In this document: piece after piece, positions 1-6,938 of the stretch
How positions within the stretch are numbered: position 1 is the first letter of the stretch
How the letters are laid out: every line of letters starts with the position of its first letter
Assembly (NCBI RefSeq): GCF_000802245.2
Contig: NZ_CP021080.1
Location: forward strand, 5,704,001 to 5,768,000
Reading direction: 5' to 3'
Length of the DNA: 64,000 bases
Source: Streptomyces pluripotens
GTDB lineage: Bacteria; Actinomycetota; Actinomycetes; Streptomycetales; Streptomycetaceae
Translations under genes and position numbers: made by a program
The notes under the pieces: generated by a model
What the model saw: only the letters and a program-made list of their open reading frames with translations
The model's database searches: none
What the model was told of the DNA's origin: nothing

Positions 1-1323
1 CGGGCTGGACAGGAAACGCTTCTTCAGCAGCATGGCGACGATGTCACCACCCGACCCCTTGCCGTTCGCACGGGCGCTGTCCGCCAGGAGCCGCTCCAGC
101 TTCGCGAACTGCAGCTGCTCCTCCTCCGACGGCGTGAACGGGAGGGGCGCCAACTTCCGGGTCTTGAACCCCTTCTCCGGCAGGTCTGTCTTCAGCCACC
201 GCACCATCACCTCCTTCAGCGCGCGCTCGTCGATGCTCGCACCGCGGGTGAACCGACGGCCGTCGATCATCTCCAGCAGGGCCGTGAACGACTCCGAATA
301 GCCGTTGTGCGGCGTCGCGCTCAGGAACAGACGGTGCTCGCACGCCTCGGCGAGCTTCATCGTCGCCGTCGTCCGCTTGCTGTCCACCGCGTAGCCGCGC
401 TGCCCCGGTGCCGTCGTCGGGCTGGCCGGTGCCACGTGGTGCGCCTCGTCGACCACCAGCACGTCGAACGCGTACCGCCTGGCGGTCTCCGCGCTGCGCA
501 CGTCCGCCAGCACGTCACGCAGCAGACGTTGCGCCCGCAGCGACGGCAGCCACGCCATGCTCACGATCACGCGGGGGAAGAGCCGGAAGGGGTTGGCGTT
601 CAGCCCGTGGCTTCGCCGCACCTTCGCCATCAGCTCGCTGTTGACGATGACGAAGTCGAGGCCGAACTTCTCCCGCATCTCGTCCTGCCACTTCAAGGAC
701 AGGCTCGGCGGGCAGACAATCACCACGGACCGCGCACGGTGCCGCAGCAGCAGCTCCTGCACGACGAGGCCGGCCTCGATGGTCTTGCCCAGACCGACAT
801 CGTCCGCCAGCAGCAGGTTCGTACGCGACGACTGCAGAGCGCGGCTCAGCGGCACCAGCTGGTACGCCTCCACGTTCGCGCCACTGCGGAACGGGGCCTG
901 GTAGGAGTTAGCGTCCGCCGAGGTGACCGCACCCCAGCGGACCGCGTCCACGAACGCGGCGAGGGTGTTCGGGTCGTCGAACGCCTCGGCTCGCACGGTC
1001 TCCGGAAGTCCCTGGTTGGGGGCGACGGTATGGCCGACCTCCAGCTCCCAGACCACCGTGAGTTCTTGCCCGAGCCGGTCCTCATCCAGCGACTGCAGGC
1101 TGACCACATGAGTGAGCCCCGGCGTGCCCTCATCGGCGGGGCTGCGGGGAAGGCCCTGCTTCTGGATGTCGGACACGGCCCAGGTGGAGCCCCGGACCTT
1201 GACGACCTGTCCGGGCTCCGGGACCGGTGGAAGAGCCACCGCGCTCGCGGTACTGCTTGCTGATCCCTGCGGGTGCTCCGTAGCGGTCGCCACCTGGGCA
1301 GACTCCTTCGCTAACGCCGTCAT
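1..1323 (-). CDS. drmD: DISARM-type SNF2 helicase DrmD, N-terminal part (runs off left edge)
   Basis: 441 codons are visible; the C-terminus lies beyond base 1. The ATG at 1323-1321 opens MTALAKESAQVATATEHPQG. A variable N-terminal segment (about 1-150) leads into an SNF2 ATPase core: Walker A DDVGLGKTIEAG with Lys180, a DEAH box at residues 292-295, and motif III SATPHNG. The lead-in (VVKVRGSTWAVSDI, then HVVSLQSLDEDRLG and QAPFRSGANVEAYQL) is what I associate with DrmD, the class 1 DISARM helicase, rather than with RapA or Snf2 remodellers. In DISARM, DrmD works with methyltransferase DrmMI and DrmA, DrmB and DrmC to restrict phage DNA in the cytoplasm. Those genes would have to lie to the left, so the system assignment is inferred. 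Codon 4 is TTA (1314-1312), which would make translation depend on the bldA tRNA. A general SNF2 helicase is the alternative. Confidence 0.8.
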   Translation of the reverse strand, partial: MTALAKESAQVATATEHPQGSASSTASAVALPPVPEPGQVVKVRGSTWAVSDIQKQGLPRSPADEGTPGLTHVVSLQSLDEDRLGQELTVVWELEVGHTVAPNQGLPETVRAEAFDDPNTLAAFVDAVRWGAVTSADANSYQAPFRSGANVEAYQLVPLSRALQSSRTNLLLADDVGLGKTIEAGLVVQELLLRHRARSVVIVCPPSLSLKWQDEMREKFGLDFVIVNSELMAKVRRSHGLNANPFRLFPRVIVSMAWLPSLRAQRLLRDVLADVRSAETARRYAFDVLVVDEAHHVAPASPTTAPGQRGYAVDSKRTTATMKLAEACEHRLFLSATPHNGYSESFTALLEMIDGRRFTRGASIDERALKEVMVRWLKTDLPEKGFKTRKLAPLPFTPSEEEQLQFAKLERLLADSARANGKGSGGDIVAMLLKKRFLSSP

Positions 1324-2127
1324 TGCCGGACCGTGACAACCCCCGGCACTGCGCTCGCAACCTGCCCCGAGGGATCACCTGAGCACCAGTATCGCCGACT
1401 CGCTACCCCCTTTGTGGCCGGCTTCAACGGGTCTTCAATGAGGACGACGGCAACTCTTCCGGTCGAGCGGCTTCGCTCGGCCCGACATCGTGTCGTTCGG
1501 CGTGCAGGGTTCTCCACCGGCTACGTGGGCTGGTCCGGAGTCGCCCCCCGCCGCGCTCGCTGCGGAACGCAGCCTCACTGGTCTCTTGCGGTGGACGGCT
1601 GCCGCCCGCAAAGCGCCCAGCACTCACGCTTCATCATCTTCGGACACTTGTAATCCGGACGCCTCCAAACACATCGCGACGGCCCTCGGCTCCCGCAGCG
1701 AAGCTGGCCTCCGCGCCCACTGCGCCGACGAGAGGCTTTTTTCGATGAGTTATGTAGCCGCGGACGAAAGCCATCCGATTCTCTTTTGCATTCCGGTGGC
1801 CCTCGGCATGCCGAGGTGACAAGGAGTGGAACTGTTGGATGGAGCTAGCGCTTAGAAGGCGCCTGCTCTGTTCTCGTGTTTCCTGGCCGCCGAGGTCCAG
1901 TTGTGGGTGGTTTCGTGATGATTCGCCGACGGCAGACACATTGAGTCCCGTACGGACTGGATTAACCCGGCGAAGGAAGCAAACCTAGAGCGGTCTTGGG
2001 AAAGTAGGACCTCTCTCTGTGCATCAACCGAGACCGCGAGAGGTGCGTCGCGGGCGCAACATAGCCGACGATCGCCGGTTGGCCAAACCGGCGCTTCTCC
2101 AGACCATTGAATGACCAGGGGACGCCG
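1324..2127. other. Intergenic region without a credible gene
   Basis: About 800 bases between the divergent helicase and recombinase-like genes. Reading frames here are short, lack a consistent third-position G/C bias and resemble no family I know. The AT-richer stretch around 1735-1800 and a 16-bp palindrome are the only distinctive features. It should hold the helicase promoter. Confidence 0.5.
1801..1816. repeat. Perfect 16-bp palindrome
   Basis: CCTCGGCATGCCGAGG reads the same on both strands. It lies in the gap between two divergent genes, so it could be an operator or simply a short hairpin. No regulator is assigned. Confidence 0.45.
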
Positions 2128-2781
2128 ATGCGTCCCGATGCCTCGTGTGAGGAGTCATGTAGCTTGTCGAAGCTGGCAATAGGCAAATCGTCCTTGCTCT
2201 CTGCGGACCATGTTCGCGCTCTACTGGACTCGATCCAGGAGGAATCTTCGGGGGTTGTTTTCCCTTTCCTCGCCTTCATGGCGGGCACCGCGCTTTCGCC
2301 GGGTGAAGCAGTTTCTGTTCGGGTGCACGAATTGACGCTCCCGGAAGGGGAGTTCGGGGAGGTGCTGGTCCGTGCCGGCGAGGGCCGGAGAGTCCCTGTC
2401 TCCCCGGACATCGTGGGTGTGCTGAGGCGCTGGATCGACGAGGCGGATCTGGAATTTGAAGATCTGCTGTTCCCGGCTGAGCGGGGTGGGCCGTTGGCGT
2501 CCTCCGAGTACAAGAGGGCGTGGAGGCGGGCTCGCCAAGCGGTGTTGAGCCCGGGCGAGGTGCAGGCGGGCTTGGGGGAGCAGGTCTCCAGCCTGCGTGA
2601 CTCCTGTCTGGACCGCTGGCTCGAGGCGGGCGTTCCTGCGTGGGGTGTCGCTGAGTGGGCCGGTGTGAGTGCGAGCTGGATTGCGCTGCGGTACCCGCAC
2701 CGGTTCGGGCTCGAAGACGTCGAGATCGATTGGGGCCACCTGGAAGAGATTCTGCGCCTTCCGGATATCCCCGAGCGGTAG
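2128..2781 (+). CDS. Degenerate tyrosine-recombinase-like protein
   Basis: 217 aa from ATG 2128, chosen because AGGGGA (2117-2122) sits just upstream; a TTG at 2107 would add seven residues. The fold pattern of a tyrosine recombinase catalytic domain is recognisable: FPFLAFMAGTALSPGEAVSV aligns with the usual box that carries the first catalytic Arg, LLFPAERGGPL with the middle strand, and SSLRDSCLDRWLEAGVPAWGVAEWAG with the HxLRHT helix. Key residues are missing: the first Arg is replaced within ALSPGE, and HxLRHT has become SSLRDS. A Tyr remains in ALRYPHRF. It is unlikely to cut DNA and may be a DNA-binding accessory or a decaying integrase. It lies 230 bp upstream of an intact xis-int pair in the same orientation, so it probably belongs to the same element. 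Confidence 0.6.
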   Translation: MRPDASCEESCSLSKLAIGKSSLLSADHVRALLDSIQEESSGVVFPFLAFMAGTALSPGEAVSVRVHELTLPEGEFGEVLVRAGEGRRVPVSPDIVGVLRRWIDEADLEFEDLLFPAERGGPLASSEYKRAWRRARQAVLSPGEVQAGLGEQVSSLRDSCLDRWLEAGVPAWGVAEWAGVSASWIALRYPHRFGLEDVEIDWGHLEEILRLPDIPER

Positions 2782-3010
2782 TTTCCCGTCCCGTGCTCCG
2801 ACTCACGATCCGAGCGCAGGACCACAGTCGAGCACATCCTGAACGTCGGCGGTCCACGCCTCACGCGGCCGTGTTACATGGCTCCGCCCCTCAGCGATCT
2901 GGTCCCAGTGCCCTGACAGGGCCGGTTGACCTGCGCCGTGGACCGCCGACAGCCCGGCTGAATCAATTCGCCTGCTTGGCACTTCCCTCTCTGACTCCGA
3001 GGACTCGCGC

Positions 3011-3217
3011 ATGCCTGCCCATTTGCTGTCCATTCCCGCTGTCGCCGCCGCCCTGGACGTCGACCGCCGCACCGTCTACCGCTTCATCGCCGCCGGAGAC
3101 CTCCCCGTCGTCGACCTGCGCACCGGGACGGAACGCTCCCGCGTCCGTGTCCCTGCTGCCGGGCTGGAGGAGTTCATCGCCAGGAGGCTGGTTGGTTCCC
3201 CGCGCCCCCGTCGGTGA
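3011..3217 (+). CDS. xis: Excisionase-like helix-turn-helix protein
   Basis: 68 aa. The core LLSIPAVAAALDVDRRTVYRFIAAGDLPVV, followed by SRVRVPAAGLEEFIARR, is the MerR-like winged HTH used by small excisionases and DNA-binding accessory proteins of actinobacterial integrative elements. These proteins bind the att arms and push the integrase toward excision. It sits 66 bp upstream of the integrase gene on the same strand, the usual xis-int order. No catalytic function is expected. The family call is firm; the role as excisionase is inferred from size and neighbour. Confidence 0.8.
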   Translation: MPAHLLSIPAVAAALDVDRRTVYRFIAAGDLPVVDLRTGTERSRVRVPAAGLEEFIARRLVGSPRPRR

Positions 3218-3283
3218 TCTCTCGCCCCCAGTCCAGCCCTCACCGCTTCCGAACAAAGGAGTAGTACCGCGTACCTGCGTAAA

Positions 3284-4372
3284 TTGAAGTCCGGCAAGTG
3301 GCAGGCGACCGTACGTAACCGGGCCGGAGACCGGTTCAGCGAGTCCTTCCCTCTCAAGGCCCAGGCGCGGGCCTGGGGCATCGAGCTGGAGACCCAGTTC
3401 GCCCGCGGAGGCGTGCGCGACCCACGGGCCGGCGAGATCGCGTTCCGGGAGTGGCACGACCGGTGGTGGAACGCCCGCATAGTCGAACCCCACACCCTCC
3501 GGGGTGACGCGTCCAGCATCAAGAACCACGTCATGCCCTACTGGGCGGACTGGGAAATGCGGGCCATCACCCGCATGGACGTCCAGAGCTGGATCCGGTC
3601 CCTGGTCGAGAAGGGCGCAGGCCCCGCCGCGATCAAGCGGGCCTACAACCTGACGTCGTCCATCATGCGCGCTGCGGTCGACGACGATGTGATCGCGGTG
3701 AGCCCGTGCCGGAGCATCGATCTGCCGCCCATCGCGGTCAAACCGCCGCAGTGGTTCACGCCCGACCAGGCGCAGAGCATCCTCGACGGACTCGCCCCCG
3801 CCTGGCGGACGATGTGCCTGCTCGGCTTCTACACCGGACTGCGCTGGGGAGAGCTCTCCGGCCTGCACCGCCACCGCATCGACACGCGCCGCTCGCGCCT
3901 GTTCGTGGTGGAGGTCAATACCAAGAGCGGCATAAAGGAGTACCCCAAGAGTTCCAAGAGCCGCCGCGAGGTTCCGCTCCCACCCCACGCCCTGGAGGCC
4001 CTCGAACGCCACATCCACCGGCTCGATCGTGACGCAGTGGTCTTTACCACCATCACCAAGGGCCGCTCCGGACGCCTCCTCGCCGACAGCAACTGGCGTC
4101 GGCAGACCTGGTGGCCCGCCGTCGAGACCGCCTACTACTTCGGCGACGACGGCGAGTTGCAGCTCGTCCCGCACTACCCGCCGCACTCCATGCGCCACAC
4201 CTGCGCTTCGTGGCTGGTCCAGAGGGGAGTCTCGCTCTACGAGGTCCAGCACCTCCTCGGCCACGAGAGCTTCCAGACCACCCAGCGCTACGCCCACCTC
4301 CAGCCGGACGCGCACAAGGCTGTCCTCGGAGCATGGGAACGCATGGAAACCCCGCTCACCATCGCCGCATGA
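3284..4372 (+). CDS. int: Tyrosine recombinase / site-specific integrase
   Basis: 362 aa if counted from TTG 3284. An N-terminal SAM-like core-binding domain (about 60-150) precedes the catalytic domain (about 170-345). The active site is complete: Arg187 in TGLRWGEL, His301 and Arg304 in HSMRHT, the LLGHESFQTTQRYAHL box, and nucleophile Tyr336. It integrates and excises an element at its att site, with the neighbouring excisionase-like protein as helper. The start is odd: homologues I know begin with a peptide like AYLRKLKSGKWQA, and here AYLRK is encoded in frame upstream of 3284 but no ATG, GTG or TTG precedes it; the strong AAAGGAG (3255-3261) is followed at normal spacing by an ACC codon. 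Translation may begin at CTG 3275 or TTG 3284, or the start codon was lost. No replication or transfer genes are adjacent. Confidence 0.88.
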   Translation: MKSGKWQATVRNRAGDRFSESFPLKAQARAWGIELETQFARGGVRDPRAGEIAFREWHDRWWNARIVEPHTLRGDASSIKNHVMPYWADWEMRAITRMDVQSWIRSLVEKGAGPAAIKRAYNLTSSIMRAAVDDDVIAVSPCRSIDLPPIAVKPPQWFTPDQAQSILDGLAPAWRTMCLLGFYTGLRWGELSGLHRHRIDTRRSRLFVVEVNTKSGIKEYPKSSKSRREVPLPPHALEALERHIHRLDRDAVVFTTITKGRSGRLLADSNWRRQTWWPAVETAYYFGDDGELQLVPHYPPHSMRHTCASWLVQRGVSLYEVQHLLGHESFQTTQRYAHLQPDAHKAVLGAWERMETPLTIAA

Positions 4373-4378
4373 ACGTTC

Positions 4379-4409
4379 CTTCGCCCTGTCCTCCACGGAC
4401 AGGGCGAAG
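4379..4409. terminator. Bidirectional hairpin terminator between int and the convergent gene
   Basis: CTTCGCCCTGTCC (4379-4391) pairs perfectly with GGACAGGGCGAAG (4397-4409) around a 5-nt loop. It lies 6 bp after the integrase stop and 27 bp from the stop of the convergent gene, so it can serve both. Confidence 0.85.
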
Positions 4410-4436
4410 TCGTTTCCCGGTTGGATGGGGGCCGGG

Positions 4437-5885
4437 TCACGTTCGCGGGTCGGTTGGCCGGTCGTCGGGAAGCGCCCAGCGGCCGTCGGTGTCGAACGGC
4501 CACGGGTAGGCGTAGGCATCGATCTTCGCCAGCTCACGCAGCACCTCCCGCCTGGCCGGCGGATCCACAGGAGTGCGCAAGGGTTCCTGTAGGGGGTCGA
4601 GTTGCACCGCGTACGCTTCAGCCCATTCCAGCCAATCCGCCTCGTCCGCCGCAACCGGTGCGTCGCTGGCACGGGCGCGGGCTGCCTGGCAGAAGGCGCG
4701 GATCTCGTCGGCCTGCCGCCAGGCCCGAATCTGCCCGGTAAGAGCCGTCGCCCGGTGATGCTCGATCTGCTGCTCGCGAGCCCGCGCGACGGCCGCGTAC
4801 CAGCGGCGCCGCTGTTTGGCCTCACGCAGCTCCTTCTCCAGCTCCCGTCGGTCGGCTTCCGCCGCTATGCGTTCGAGATCCCGCAGCAGATGTCCCAGCC
4901 GTGACTCCAATGTCCACCGGGCACCGTCGCTGTAGGAGTACGAGTGCTGGTACCAGCTCCCGGAGGGCGCGCCGAGAGCGAGGCGGCCGTTGAACTTTTC
5001 GTCGTACTTGGGCAGGCGCGTCCAGGGATTGCGCTCCTGCTGACGGAGCTCCTGCGGGGTCGGCTCATGCGGGACCTTGGTCGTCCGCTCCGTGAGAGCG
5101 AGTGGAAAGGCCCGGCACCGGATCACGATCGAGACCATGTGTACGGCTTCGTCGTGCTTCAGGTCGCTCTGGGCCTCGACCGCGTAGCCGCGGCCTTCCG
5201 CTTCCGTCAACAGCGCGTGCATGATCCGCAGGGCCCGGTCGGCGAGTGGACGCGAAAGGTACAGCGGGATGACTTCCGGCTTGCCCCGGGTGTCGACCAC
5301 CCTTTGGGATCGGCCGAGAGCCTTGCGCGTCGCACGAACGAGACGATGAGGGCGATCGAGGGTCTCCGGCACGTCGACCGCCGGAACGGGAGGAGGCTGG
5401 ACTGCCTTCTCAGCCTCCTCGTCAATCAGTGCGAAGACACAGTCGCCGCGCTGTCGGCCGCTCCACCGCAGCTTGTGTCCTGTGGGTACGTGCCCATGGT
5501 GGAGCGCGTCGTAGTACGCCGCCCGCCATCGGCCCCGGGTTTGCGCGGCAGGATCGGATACCGTGATCTTCCCCGAGGCCGACTGCAGACGGGAGATGAG
5601 CTCGGCTCCGTCGGCCGGAGCCCGCGCGGCCTGGGCGGCATCGCCCTTCAGCCGTTCCTTCTCGGCCTGGACCTGTCGGGGATGCTTGCCGTGCTTGAGG
5701 TAGTAGCGGCCGTCCGCAGTGACTACGGCGACGTGTCCGCTGCCGCGCCAGGTCCGCTTGATCAAGTTCCGTTGTTCCAACGCCCAGGACGTCTGGGTCC
5801 GGGCGGGTGGGATGGGCATAGCGTTGGAAGCTGTCGCGATCTCGCGGAGCAAGTCGACCTGGGGCTCCGTCAACGCGTACTTCAC
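4437..5885 (-). CDS. Hypothetical protein with winged-helix-like N-terminus
   Basis: 482 aa from GTG 5885; GTG 5888 or TTG 5924 are alternatives, but GAGGAG lies 5-8 nt before the two GTGs. Residues 1-65 (MKYALTEPQVDLLREIATAS, a helix ending LEQRNLIKR, then VVTADGRYYLKHG) look like a winged helix of the kind seen in MarR-type proteins. The middle holds short beta-rich segments (PLYLSRPLADRALRIMHALL, HMVSIVIRCRAFPL). Residues about 320-400 form a long charged helix rich in Arg, Glu and Ala, probably coiled coil. I do not recognise the family or a catalytic motif. A decayed second copy of its N-terminus lies upstream at 6579-6712, so the gene was once duplicated. It is convergent with int and shares its hairpin. 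A DNA-binding regulator of the mobile region is a guess only. Confidence 0.6.
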   Translation of the reverse strand: MKYALTEPQVDLLREIATASNAMPIPPARTQTSWALEQRNLIKRTWRGSGHVAVVTADGRYYLKHGKHPRQVQAEKERLKGDAAQAARAPADGAELISRLQSASGKITVSDPAAQTRGRWRAAYYDALHHGHVPTGHKLRWSGRQRGDCVFALIDEEAEKAVQPPPVPAVDVPETLDRPHRLVRATRKALGRSQRVVDTRGKPEVIPLYLSRPLADRALRIMHALLTEAEGRGYAVEAQSDLKHDEAVHMVSIVIRCRAFPLALTERTTKVPHEPTPQELRQQERNPWTRLPKYDEKFNGRLALGAPSGSWYQHSYSYSDGARWTLESRLGHLLRDLERIAAEADRRELEKELREAKQRRRWYAAVARAREQQIEHHRATALTGQIRAWRQADEIRAFCQAARARASDAPVAADEADWLEWAEAYAVQLDPLQEPLRTPVDPPARREVLRELAKIDAYAYPWPFDTDGRWALPDDRPTDPRT

Positions 5886-6241
5886 CACGTCGGCTCCTCG
5901 ACGGTCCGGGGTCGGGAAGGCCAACCTAGGGGCGTTACAGGCGCCTGGCGTGCAGGGGTCCTCCGTACGGGTGCATCAGGCTGTCAACGACTGCGGCCGC
6001 TATGGCGGCGGTGTAGGACCTCGCCGCGATCATCCCCAGTGTCGCCAATTCACCGCCGTGACGCTCATTTGACGCTCCGAGCCCCGTACGTCTCCCTGGC
6101 CGAGTTGAAAAACGATGCCTGACCTGCTGTTTCGTGCCCAGCCGCCCAGGCCGACACCCTTTCGATGACCTCGCACGTGGAGTGCGTTGCGATTCTCGAA
6201 CCCGCCACGAAGGGCCTCTGAACTGGGGTTCTTCTCGTTCC
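5886..6241. other. Gap holding repeat copy 1
   Basis: No gene supported. Most of it is the first copy of the dispersed ~155-bp repeat. Degenerate extra pieces of the same repeat extend to the right: 6278-6320 contains a box resembling the GCACCACGTGGAGTGC box followed by a stop and CCTGCGG, and 6370-6400 holds a TGACGCTC pair. Confidence 0.5.
6066..6221 (+). repeat. Dispersed direct repeat, copy 1 (RNA-methyltransferase 3' end-like)
   Basis: Begins CATTTGACGCTCCGAGC, has an internal CTGACCTGC, and ends in a frame reading DTLSMTSHVECVAILEP, then ATKGL and stop. The same layout and near-identical length recur at 13943-14096 and 60354-60507, all on the plus strand. The encoded tail resembles the C-terminus of TrmA/RlmD-family RNA methyltransferases (FPMTHHVECVA). 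Differences between copies fall largely at third codon positions in this tail. Probably an attachment-site or gene-end scar. Confidence 0.6.
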
Positions 6242-6712
6242 TTAGGTTTCGGGCGGGTTGGGCCGACCTGTTTTCCAGGATGCACGACGTGGAACGCGGG
6301 CAGTACGTCTGACCTGCGGTTTCCTATGGGACGACGGCTGCGTTGCCCTTCTCTCCAGGACGGGTGGCAAGCCGTCCTGACGCTCGTGTGACGCTGTTTC
6401 CGAGGGTGCGTCAGGTGTGCCCGGTCGGCTGTTTCGCCGGCAAGTGGAGGAGAGGACGCTCTCTTCCTTCGTGAGGCCGTCCCGATGGGAGGCGGGCATC
6501 CCGTTGTCCGCTTCAGCCGGTGCGGCGGTCGATCGCGTACGCGCTGGCAGAAGTCCGTCGGTTCCTGGCGCCTCGCCGTACCTCTTGATCAGCCCGCGCT
6601 GCTCCAGAGCCCAAGCGGTATGTGTACGGGCGGGTGGGATATACACGGCATCGGAAGCCGACGCGATCTCGCGCAGCAAGTCGAGCTGCGGTGCGGACGC
6701 TGCGAATTTCAC
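6242..6712 (-). pseudogene. Decayed paralogue of the 4437-5885 gene
   Basis: From GTG 6712 about 45 residues match the neighbour closely: VKFAASAPQLDLLREIASAS versus VKYALTEPQVDLLREIATAS, then IPPARTHTAWALEQRGLIKR versus IPPARTQTSWALEQRNLIKR. Similarity stops at about 6579, and the rest of the frame down to 6242 is low-complexity sequence with no likeness to the full gene. The length (about 156 codons against 482) shows truncation. Probably a duplicated and then broken copy, perhaps damaged when the adjacent repeat copies were acquired. Confidence 0.6.
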
Positions 6713-6938
6713 CACTCCGGCACCACCCGACGGGTTCGGCAATACAGAGGGAGGGGCACCGATCGAGTCGCGTTGGGGCCTCGTACGAGGCGCAATTACT
6801 GAGCCTGCCCACGGGCGACGGTGTGCTGGTGTAGTCCCCTACTGGGCTCAAGGTGGTCACCCAAGGCCAGGGCATACCGTCAGCCACACCGGAGATGAGC
6901 GCGGGGGAACGCGGTGCTGACGGTGGGGTGAGACGCCC

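Noticed and set aside
307..1263. Long plus-strand frame opposite the SNF2 helicase
   Set aside because: Arg/His/Pro-rich translation without family motifs; the minus strand encodes clear helicase motifs through the same bases.
1490..1819. Possible small gene in the left intergenic region
   Set aside because: No ribosome site, no codon bias and no family likeness; overlapping frames on both strands are equally open.
4944..6122. 392-codon plus-strand frame
   Set aside because: Antisense shadow of the 4437-5885 gene; no recognisable domain, and it runs through repeat copy 1.
6417..6920. 167-codon plus-strand frame
   Set aside because: Mostly the complement of the decayed winged-helix gene copy and adjacent gap.
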